Positions 23,564 through 32,842 of a stretch of 64,000 bases of DNA are shown piece after piece (positions within the stretch are counted from its first letter, which is position 1; each line of letters opens with the position of its first letter). The position numbers and the translations under genes were made by a program. Under the pieces are notes generated by a model that ran no database searches, was not told the DNA's origin, and was given only the letters and a program-made list of their open reading frames with translations. Source of the stretch: Adineta steineri (taxonomy: Eukaryota > Rotifera > Eurotatoria > Adinetida > Adinetidae); NCBI GenBank assembly GCA_905250115.1, contig CAJNOI010000034.1:449390-513389 (forward strand), given 5' to 3'.

Positions 23564-24850
23564 ATGTCAAACATTATTAACGTTCTATTTGCAAAAATGA
23601 ATGGCAGTAAACAACCTGGGCAACTTAAAGATGGATACACTGTGAATGATATTAAGCAATTAGTTAAAGATAGATTTGGTTCTGATAATTTTCGACTTAT
23701 TGTTAATGGACAAGAAATACAAGATAATGATCCTGAGAAATTTGCTGAATTAAAGCAGTCTATTAAAAATAATACAGTCATCTATGTTTGCCAACGAATG
23801 GCGGGTGGATCAGGTATGGTCGATATAGAATCACACAAGGCTACTATTCTAGTTGATCTTCAAGATGAATTACATAAAATTTCAACGCAACCAAATAATT
23901 CAGTATGTATGATTTGCACAGAAGAAAACCAGTGTATTAAGTTTTGTTGCAGTTTAATTATTTGTAAAGAATGTTTCCCAAATTATTTCATTCATTGTAA
24001 TTATAAGCTTATGTGTTTGACTTGTAAACAAGTATTAACACCAGAAAAGTTTTTTAAAACACCACAATTCATTCAATCAGTTGTTGAACTACATGAACCA
24101 ACATTAATGGCACGGTACATTGATTTTCAAATATGTACATGTGGTGCATTTTCTATTAATAGTACTATGTTTGCAAAACAAAAATGTGATAATTGTAAAC
24201 GATGGTTCTGTTTTTTTTGTAATTCTGATTGGGATGAAGAAGAGAGGAAAATGTGTAATGAAAAATATACGTGCAAAGTCAACTGTTTCTGGGAAACAAA
24301 GATTTCTTATCAATTGGTTACACTAGCATTTAATGAAAGTATGCAAGTACCAAATCGACGATGCTGTCCAAAATGTTTTGAATGTGGTTCATATGATGAA
24401 CAATGCAAGTATCATAAATGTAAATGTGGCCATACGTTCTGTTTCATTTGTCTGAAATCTGAGGAAGATTGTCGACGTGATTTTAACTCGACATATAATC
24501 AACTATGTGGCGATGTAGCACAACAATCATATACCATATTTCCACGTCTCTGTCCTGATGAATCCATAGTTCCACGTCTCCAGTATGTTGAACGCACAGT
24601 TCCACGTCTCCGTCATTATGAATTCATAGCTCCACATCTCCGTCATCATGAATCCATAGCTCCACGTCTCCGTCGCGATGAATCCACAGCTTCACGTCCC
24701 CGTCATGATGAACCCATAGCTCCACGTCTCCGTTGCGATAAATTTATAACTCCACAAGAAATAATATTTATTCCATTTTACTTTCTATGCAGCATTTTTA
24801 TTTTTCTGCATAAAATTCTGCTTGCACTTAAAGGATACTTAAAGTTTTAG
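23564..24850 (+). CDS. Ubl-domain RBR E3 ubiquitin ligase with decapeptide repeats and C-terminal membrane segment
   Basis: 428 residues, one exon. Residues 1-80 look ubiquitin-like (KLVKD-type helix, RLIVNGQEIQDND, ending YVCQRMAGGSG). A first cysteine-rich domain (CMICTEENQCIKFCC, CKECF) is followed by an in-between-RING (CTCGAF...CDNCKRWFCFFC) and a RING2 (CPKCFECGSYDEQCKYHKC). C281 sits at the RBR catalytic-cysteine position: as in parkin, nine residues separate it from the CPxC pair. RBR enzymes take ubiquitin from an E2 onto this cysteine and pass it to substrate. After RING2 come seven copies of a 10-residue unit (consensus IAPRLRHDES), then a hydrophobic end (FIPFYFLCSIFIFLHKILL) suggesting a tail anchor. 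The Ubl plus RBR order recalls parkin, but the repeats and tail do not. Two deubiquitinase genes follow. Confidence 0.82.
   Translation: MSNIINVLFAKMNGSKQPGQLKDGYTVNDIKQLVKDRFGSDNFRLIVNGQEIQDNDPEKFAELKQSIKNNTVIYVCQRMAGGSGMVDIESHKATILVDLQDELHKISTQPNNSVCMICTEENQCIKFCCSLIICKECFPNYFIHCNYKLMCLTCKQVLTPEKFFKTPQFIQSVVELHEPTLMARYIDFQICTCGAFSINSTMFAKQKCDNCKRWFCFFCNSDWDEEERKMCNEKYTCKVNCFWETKISYQLVTLAFNESMQVPNRRCCPKCFECGSYDEQCKYHKCKCGHTFCFICLKSEEDCRRDFNSTYNQLCGDVAQQSYTIFPRLCPDESIVPRLQYVERTVPRLRHYEFIAPHLRHHESIAPRLRRDESTASRPRHDEPIAPRLRCDKFITPQEIIFIPFYFLCSIFIFLHKILLALKGYLKF
24534..24750 (+). repeat. Coding 30-bp tandem repeat, seven copies
   Basis: Unit approximately ATAGCTCCACGTCTCCGTCA plus TGATGAATCC, encoding IAPRLRHDES. 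Copies run head to tail in frame, with moderate divergence at the first and last copies. Confidence 0.85.
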
Positions 24851-24872
24851 TACTTGGGTTTGTTATAACCAT

Positions 24873-25082
24873 TTTAGATCCATTTAGTTTCTTTAGCTCC
24901 CTTTAGATTCCTTTAGTCCCTTCAGCATCCTTTAATCCCTTTAACTTCGTTTAGTTTCTTTAGTTTCTTTTAGTCTCTTTAATTCCTAATGGGGTGTCTG
25001 TGAGATATGTGTATGGATATTGTTCTTATCCACTCACATCCGCACCCGAGTAAAAGAACTAAAAGAACTAGAAGGATCTAAA
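24873..25082. repeat. 210-bp foldback with CTTTAG-type subrepeats
   Basis: Starts TTTAGATCCATTTAG and ends CTAGAAGGATCTAAA, so the termini are inverted repeats. The left half is a degenerate tandem of CCTTTAGTT-like units, and the right end carries their complement (AAAGAACTAAAAGAAC). It lies just after the RBR stop and before the first USP. Possibly a MITE or an expanded hairpin. Confidence 0.6.
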
Positions 25083-25268
25083 GGTATTTTTAACATATAC
25101 AGAAAAGCAAATCTGAATAAATTTTATGTGTTGTGGACCCCTCGACGAATAATATTCTATCTGGATCATATGTGTATTGTTAACAATGCTTTTTTTTTAT
25201 TTTTAGTTTTTATAACAGTCTATTAAATAAACATGCTTTACTTATATAACTTTATGTTCATTATAAAG

Positions 25269-25284
25269 AAAAATCTATTTTCAG
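25269..25284 (+). promoter_or_regulatory. Splice or trans-splice acceptor upstream of USP1 ATG
   Basis: AAATCTATTTTCAG ends about 19 bases before the ATG at 25303. It could accept a spliced leader or end a 5' UTR intron. Confidence 0.45.
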
Positions 25285-25302
25285 ATAATAGATTGTTTTG
25301 GC

Positions 25303-26685
25303 ATGAATTCGAGAAAGAAAGAATGCAAACAAAAAAAGCTTTCATTAGCCAAGCTGTTTTCGTTTAAGCGCTCCAATAATATTAAATCATCAATAAAGCT
25401 TGAATTACCATCGACTGGCATTCTAAGCTTCAAAAGAAAGACAACACAGTCAAGTAAGTAAAAGCTATCCAATATCTCGTAAGGTTTATATAAACACTTA
25501 CATAATTTATTCTCAATAAAAGATTTTATGAAAAAAAACTTTGTTTTAGAACATAGTGAAGAATGTTCGAAGCGAATTATACCTGTCTCTACATCTAAAT
25601 CAACAGCAACCAATTTGGATGATATGGATAGTCAAACTGCTTCTACTCCATTTCAATTGAAGAACTTAGATTTACACAATACTTCAAACTTGATATTAAT
25701 ATCAAAACTTTCGTCACTAGAGAAGATGCCATCATTGTCTCCATCAAATAATTTAAAAGCATCTACAAATAATTCGAGTCTTTTGTCGACACGCGATATT
25801 CTAGGTGTCTGCGGTCTAAATAATATTGGCAATACTTGTTACATGAATAGTGCTATACAATGTTTAAATAGTATATCACATATAGTCGAATGGGCTATGA
25901 ATCAACCACGATCATCAACTCCTAAGAATATAATCGATATTTATGCTTCTCTAGTACAATCAATGTGGTCAGGTCATTATACATATGTCACTCCCCAGGA
26001 ACTGAAAGGTTACATCGGCCGTTTAGCTCCAATATTTTCTAATTATGGCCAGAAAGATTCTCATGAATTTATGAACTTTTTACTTACTGAACTACAAACA
26101 GTTGGCTCAACTTCATTCTTTACTGATCTCTTTCAAATTCATACTCAATCAAAAACTACTTGTGATAAATGTCAACATCATGATAGTATTGAAGAAACAA
26201 GTACATTTCTTCCACTTCCAGTTCCTCAATTGAAATCACATGATGATGCTGAAGTGTTCTTAGAAGATCTCATTTCAGATTTCTGTCAAGAAGATTCATT
26301 AGACGGGCAATATTATTGTCAAAAGTGCAAAACATGTCAATCGGCACGACATAAAACTACAATTATTCAACCATTACCTCGTGCTCTCATTATCCAGCTT
26401 CAACGATTTCCATTTGATGGTACAACTAGAAAGATTAATACATATGTTCAATATAAACTTGAATATCAAAATTTACTATCGGATAATGATCGATACGAAT
26501 TATATGCCGTTTCAATGCATAGTGGAAGTTTAGCCGGTGGACATTATACAACAACAGCACGAAATTATAAAAATGATCAATGGTATCTATTCGATGATAG
26601 ATATAAAGAACAAATTAATCCGGAAAGTATTTTAATTTCATTTAAAGCGCAAGAAGCGTATGTACTTATTTATTTGAAAAAATAA
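25303..26685 (+). CDS. Ubiquitin-specific protease (peptidase C19), USP1 of a tandem pair
   Basis: Two exons, 25303-25453 and 25550-26685, join in phase (TCA A|AA CAT), giving about 428 residues; the first exon is basic (MNSRKKECKQKKLS). The compact USP domain starts at GVCGLNNIGNTCYMNS. Catalytic residues are Cys147, His382 in GGHYTTT and Asp399 in LFDDRY. Two CxxC pairs (CDKC, CQKC) form the zinc finger of the fingers subdomain. It is predicted to remove ubiquitin from substrates. The nearest relatives I can suggest are small USP2/USP21-type cores, but the N-terminus is not recognised. The next gene begins 59 bases after the stop and is its paralogue. Confidence 0.9.
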
Positions 26686-26744
26686 TAGCTGAAAGATTCT
26701 AGATATTTAAGTAGCAATTTGATACTATCGGATATTTATTTTAG
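26686..26744 (+). promoter_or_regulatory. Intercistronic region with acceptor abutting USP2 ATG
   Basis: Only 59 bases between two same-strand coding regions, ending GATATTTATTTTAG directly followed by ATG. There is no room for a usual promoter; the AG|ATG arrangement is what a spliced-leader trans-splice acceptor looks like. Inferred from sequence only. Confidence 0.55.
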
Positions 26745-28617
26745 ATGGTTTTATGTAAAAACTCAAGCACACAACAACTTGCTTTGCAGGACAATGACAA
26801 TGAATATGATTGTGTCCGCCTCTATAATAGGAATGAAGACAGTATGAAACTATATATTGCCATATTATCCTTTTTACGTTTATATCAATGGGATGATTTT
26901 GGTAAGTTTACTGTGTGGAGATTATACATTTCTACATAAAATCTCATTTGATACAGATCTATATCGTCTTGATCTAATTATAAAATCATTATTTAACGAT
27001 ACATCGAAAGAGTCTGAAAGCAGTACATCGACTGATATTGATTGTATACAAGCGTCTGATACTTCCTTGAACTCTTTTGTAGCACAATGTACTAATTATA
27101 TTCTTCTTATTTTTATTTGTTGTCTACTATTTGTTGCAACTATTCCACAGTCAATAGCAGCATATATATCTGGTCGTCTATTCAAGACACTTAAACGTAA
27201 TGAAACTGAAACTTCCTCGAACTCTTTTGTAGCACAATGTATTAATTATATTCTTCTTATTTTTATTTATTGTCTACTATTTGTTGCAACTATTCCACAG
27301 TCAATAGCAGCATATATATCTGGTCGTCTATTCAAGACACTTAAACGTAATGAAACTGAAACTTCCTCGAACTCTTTTGTAGTACAATTCACTAATTATA
27401 TTATTCTTATTTTTATTTATTGTCTACTATTTGTTGCAATTATTCCACAGTCAATAGCAGCATATATATCTGGTCGTCTATTCAATATGCCTAAATGTAA
27501 TGAAACTGAAACTTCCTCGAACTCTTTTGTAGTACAATGGACTAATTATATTCGTATTATTCTTATTCGTTGTCTACAATTTGTTGCAATTATTTCACGG
27601 TCAATAGCAGTATCCATATCTGATCGTCTATTCAAGACACTTAAACGGAATAAAACTGATATTTTACCGCCGATTACTTCTGAGAATAAAAAGAAAAGAA
27701 AGAAACATCAACAAAAATCTAACAAACCTGGTCTATGTGGTTTAACTAACATCGGCAATACGTGTTATATGAATAGTGCTATTCAATGTTTAAGTAATAT
27801 ACCCAAATTTACCAAATGGGCTCAAGCACAAAAGTTACCATCTGATCAAATAACTGTTACTCAAGCGTACACTTCATTGATAGAATCAATGTGGTCGGGT
27901 GACAAGTCATGTCCCCCCACTAATGATATCAAACAACGTGTCAGTCAACATGCTCCAATCTTTTGGAATTATGCTCAAAAAGATTCACATGAATTTATGA
28001 ATTCTTTACTTAATGCACTGCATACTGAATTAAAACAAAATAATTCATCAAAAAAACAATCATCTATTGTTACCGATCTTTTTCGCATTCGAACAGAATC
28101 CGCAGTAACTTGCTTACAATGCGGTACTCGTGATGCAAATGAAGAGACAACTTATTGTTTACCTTTATCACTCGGAAATGAATCAGAAGTATCTTTGAAT
28201 AAATTAGTAAATGATTTTTTGAAAGAAGAGGAACTTGATGGACTATATTACTGTTCAAAATGTCAAGTCCTTCAATCTGCTAAACAGAAAACTAGTATTT
28301 GTCATCCGTTACCACCAGTAATCATTGTACAACTCAAAAGATTCACTTTCGATGAAACAAATGAAAAACTAAATGCATTAGTCAAATATCCACTTGAAAA
28401 TTGGAAAGTTTTAAATGATGACAACTCACTTTATGATCTTGTTGCTGTTTCTATGCATGCTGGTAATTTGAAACAAGGACATTATACAACATATGCAAAA
28501 AATGATGGAGATAAAGCATGGTATTCATTCAATGATGATAGAATTTGCGAAATTACAGATGAAAAAGATATTATAACAAAGAATGCATATATTCTTGTAT
28601 ATGTTAAACAGGTGTAA
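26745..28617 (+). CDS. Ubiquitin-specific protease with four N-terminal membrane-segment repeats, USP2 of the pair
   Basis: Exons 26745-26901 and 26957-28617, with a 55-base intron, join as G|AT and give about 605 residues. An unspliced alternative start at 26857 is possible. Residues about 88-287 are four 50-residue repeats, each with one hydrophobic stretch such as YILLIFICCLLFVATIPQSI followed by a basic SGRLFKTLKRN. Then comes a lysine-rich linker (KKKRKKHQQK) and a complete USP core: Cys322 in NIGNTCYMNS, His561 in GHYTT, Asn/Asp in FNDDR, and CxxC pairs CLQC and CSKC. It should be a membrane-anchored deubiquitinase. The fourth repeat has arginines inside the hydrophobic part (YIRIILIRCLQF) and may not span the membrane. 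Core similarity shows duplication from USP1; the repeats were gained afterwards. Confidence 0.88.
27061..27660 (+). repeat. Coding 150-bp tandem repeat, four copies
   Basis: Copies begin at 27061, 27211, 27361 and 27511 with an exact 150-base period. Copies 1 and 2 differ at only a few bases over the shared part, copy 3 a little more, and copy 4 is clearly diverged. This pattern suggests recent stepwise expansion. Confidence 0.95.
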
Positions 28618-29838
28618 TCATGAATTTTAACAAATATAAATAAAAACAGCTTTTTTTATAAATAAATATCTTAAACACTGAAACAAATATAAATATAATT
28701 CTTCATATACTCTGATAAATTATGTGTGATTTCTTATAACTATATATTCTTCTAAAAACAACAGCTTATAGACAAAGATTACTCAGCAGAGTGGGGCGAG
28801 AGCTATTTCCTTGAAGTTCTATATATAAGAAAAAAATTATAGATTTGTCAATTCGAATTTTTTGATTCTAAACCTAAAGGGATTATCACTTGGAATCGTG
28901 TGCAAAATCACTATATATTCATAGATCTGTACTCATTTATAAGGAACTCTCATCTTCTTCATATCGATTGATTCAATCAGGATTATATTCTTCTCTCTGA
29001 AAAGAGTATAATTGCATAAACTGATAGTTTTCCACCTTTTCTATCAATAATCAATGAAGAAAAGGTTTGTTTTTATGGCTTCTAATGATATTTCATTGAC
29101 GTTGATATATTTAGTTTGCTCAGCAAAATAAAGTATTATAAGAATATATATGAAGTAACTAGTATGCATGCTCTTCATCAAGTTATTTCATAATAGAATA
29201 CTATATATTAAACGCATAAGTGATATGCCATATAGTGGGTATCATAAATGTCAATAACGGCATTGATAATTATTTAAAATTAGTGTCTTATACTATACCA
29301 AACTTATGTTATTTCTATACCTGACCTTCAGTCTTATTCATGTTTATGTTTTTATCATCGTATTTTTTTTTGCTTAGAATTATAAGTCATCAGAATAATA
29401 CTATCATTTTATTCTCATAGAATTAAAAATTATTCTAACTCAACAGAATTTTATTCTATTAATCTATAGATGTCATTTTTTTCATATTTTTTCCTATTGG
29501 ATATTCGTCATTGACCTATTTATAAACACATATTTATATTGTATTTTCGCAATATGTACTGAGAAGTTCTGCCATCGTACAATCGATATTCTTTTTCTAT
29601 ACATGATTAACAATTCGTTATTTCTTTTCTGTCGCCGCCTCCTCATTTGCTTTCCTCTATATTGCCGTCATCTACACCTACACAATTCTCTCTGACGTTA
29701 TAACTTTTTCTTCTTCCATCTGATTGTCCATAACCAAAATGTTGTTTGACATGAGTAAATTATTTTTATAGAAATATACATCGTTTACTTGCGTATTAGC
29801 TTTAATTGTCAAAGCGTGATATACAAAAAAAATCAGAT
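28618..29838. other. Intergenic region
   Basis: 1.2 kb of AT-rich sequence. Nothing coding or repetitive that I can support; it presumably holds the USP2 3' end and the promoter of the CWF19L2/convertase pair. Confidence 0.45.
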
Positions 29839-32802
29839 ATGAGTAAATCGTCGAAAAAAAAAGAACATAAAAGTAAAAAACATCATCGCCGTCATTCATC
29901 AGCTTCATCATCAAATTCAAATAAAGTTCGTTACAAAAAATATTAATCATTTAATTTTTTTGTCTTCTTTTTTTAAGGATGAAGATCAATGGCAAGAAAT
30001 GGCTCATGATGATAAAAGTAATGATGCACCAGTTAATGCCGTTATCAAAGGACCAACAATGCCATCACAAGCTGATTTAGAACAAATAGTAAATACAGAA
30101 AATAAAATAAATATTTATCTATTACAAAACTTTAGGAAAAAGAAAAAAGTACACCAGTAGCATTTGCTCTTGAACCATTTAATTTTGATTCAATTGGAAG
30201 TTATCAACGAGAAAATAAACAAGCAATAAAAAAAGCTCAAACAACCGCCGAAATGGAAGTTCGTTCTTATAAAGAATTTTGTAAATTATTTATTTATTTA
30301 TTTGTATTTATAGGCAATGATGAGTGAACGTGAATTAAATCCAAATTTACGTAGTCAGCCACAGGGAACTCATGATTCGAGAAGAAATAAAGTTGGTGAT
30401 GCTGGTGTTGAATGGCATCGACGAGCTTATGAACGATTTAAAGAACAAGCTAAGGAACAAAACCGGCCTTTAAATGAAATTGTTTCTGAACGATATGGAG
30501 TAAATATTAATTCAATAAGTTTATTTTCTAATTAATTAATTATTTTCTTTAGTCTATGGAAAAATTAATGTCATTAATAAATGATGCTGATGATTTTGAT
30601 CGTGATCATCATCATTATCATCATTCATCACATAAGAAAAAATTTCTTCATCCAAATGAAAAAGATGATCGACATCATGATCAATATCATCGTCACCACC
30701 ATCATCATAATAGTCATCGTCATCGTCATCATGATGAAAAAAAATCATGGAAAAGACCTACAGATGATGAAGAAATATCTAAACCAAGCAAACAAGCACG
30801 AACTGATGTCGAAGAAGTAGAAGAAGAAAAACAAGAAGAATTAAAATCAGTTGTAGATAAACCAGAAGAAAATGAATTGATCTCAGAAGAAAATCTATTA
30901 GAATTACGAAAACAACTTATACGAGCAGAACTTGGCGGTGATGATGTAAGATTCTATTCATTTTTTTCAATAACAAAAAATTAAATATATATATTTATCT
31001 TATAGGAAATGATTGAATTACTTCGTAATGAAATAAAAAATATTGATAATCTTCGTGGACATTCACAACATGATCCTTCTAGTGAACAACAATCATCAAA
31101 CGCTCCAAAAGTTCTTGTAATGACAACAATTGATCGTTATGGTGTCGAAAAACCAGTTCATAACGCATATGAACCAGGTAATCAACGTCAATATGGTCAT
31201 GTAGATAGACGTGATAATAGAAAAATGAAAAAACAAGTTAAAAAAATGCGTCAAAATGATAAAGATCCTGAACGAGAAGGTTTATCATTACATGATCTTG
31301 TTGAAATGGAGAGACATTCAACAACAAATATGATGCCTGTATTACCAAGTAATCGTAATAATCCAAATCTATCTTCTGATAGACAAATATTAGCATCAAC
31401 ACGTCATTTATCCGGTTGGGCACGCATACAAGCATTAGCTGATCAAAAAAAACGACAACAAACATTCGAACAATGTTGGTTATGTATTGAAAATCTTTCA
31501 AAATCATATATTTTTGGTTTACTTGATCAATGGTATTTATGTGCACCACCACAAGAATCACTTGTTGAAGGACATTGTTTTATTGTACCCATACAACATT
31601 CATCTAGTCGATTTCATTTAGGTAAGATATTTTTTCTATAGAAAAACAATGATGTGAATTTTATCCAGTATATTTTCTTATTTGTACGAAGAGTTTATCG
31701 AAAAGTATTATAGACGTTATATGAATAATGTTAGATTAGTATATTCTTTAGAAAAATGAAAAGAACAGGCTATAAAGTGTGTACATTGTACATTTGTTGA
31801 CCTTATATGTACGTCAGTTAGAGAAAGAAAAGAAAATATCTGATTCATTTTATTTGCTAGCGGTGCCGGATAAATGAATAGAATAGTATAATAAAACCAT
31901 ACGTATTTCTAATCTAGGTAAATAGAATGTTGATTTTCTTTCATATAGATTGCACTAAAAATCGAATTTATTTCAAGTATTAATCAGTATCTTGCATCTT
32001 TTCTAATTGTTTCTGTCAAAAGAAGATCTTTTATCTATAAATAATTCCGCCTACACTTTCAAGATAGGATAAGATATTAACAGTGTTGACAGTATCAATC
32101 CTTATTTAGATCGTTGAATAATATAGTCATATGTAAGTATTTACTGTATAGTTAAGGTATTTTAACGATACGCATATAATCTGATAACATTAGTTAATCT
32201 TTAAAAGTAATAGAGTCGTTTAATAAATATATGATTGTTTTTTTTATTTTATTTTAGACGATGATGTACTTTCTGAACTTGATACCTTGAAACAACAATT
32301 AACTGATTTATTTCGTAAAAATTATAATCAATTACCAATATTTATTGAAACATTTAAAAATCCTCGTTTATTACCACATATGTACATTGAATGTATTCCA
32401 GTTCCAATTGATCAAGCAAATTTAGTTCCAATGTATTTTCGTAAAGCATTACTTGAAAGTGAATCCATGTGGTCAACAAATAAAAAATTGATTGAATTAA
32501 ATCATCCACGTTCACGTACATTAAAATCAGTTTTACCCAAAGGTTTACCATATTTTTGTGTGGAATTTCCAGTTGATAAAAGTAAAAATGATAATCATAT
32601 TTATGGTTATGCACATATGATTGAAGAACGTGGACAATTTCCGTTATATTTTGGTCGAGAAATTTTAGGAGGTTTAATGCAACTTGATAATCCATTATTA
32701 TGGATGAGACCATCTAGTAAAGAATCAGATGATATTATTGAAAAAAAATGTACATATTTAAAACAATTATGGAAAAAAAATACTACTAATTTATCAACAT
32801 AG
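29839..32802 (+). CDS. CWF19L2: CWF19-like protein 2, intron-lariat debranching/spliceosome-recycling factor
   Basis: Exons 29839-29925, 29978-30088, 30136-30258, 30314-30499, 30553-30945, 31006-31621 and 32258-32802, about 686 residues. The basic N-terminus (MSKSSKKKEHKSKKHHRRHS) is a likely nuclear signal. The middle holds the ELNP...RAYERFKEQAKEQ...ERYG block typical of CWF19L2, then a histidine/aspartate-rich low-complexity stretch. The C-terminus has the paired CwfJ domains: CWLCIENLSKSYIFG, EGHCFIVPIQH with a HIT-like histidine, then CIPVP, PKGLPYFCVEF and FGREILGG. The family acts with the lariat debranching machinery on late spliceosomes. Two donors are GTTCGT rather than GTAAGT. The next gene starts 40 bases after the stop. 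Confidence 0.93.
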
Positions 32803-32842
32803 TCAATGTTGATTTTCTTTATTTTTGTTGTTTTTTTTCTAG
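32803..32842 (+). promoter_or_regulatory. 40-bp intercistronic region with acceptor abutting the convertase ATG
   Basis: After the CWF19L2 stop comes a pyrimidine-rich run ending GTTTTTTTTCTAG directly joined to ATG at 32843. This is a strong acceptor with no upstream donor in a 5' UTR of its own, as expected for a trans-spliced downstream cistron. Confidence 0.65.

Noticed and set aside
30554..30820. Aspartate- and isoleucine-rich open frames over CWF19L2
   Set aside because: Shadow frames of the His/Asp-rich repeat-coding exon 30553-30945.
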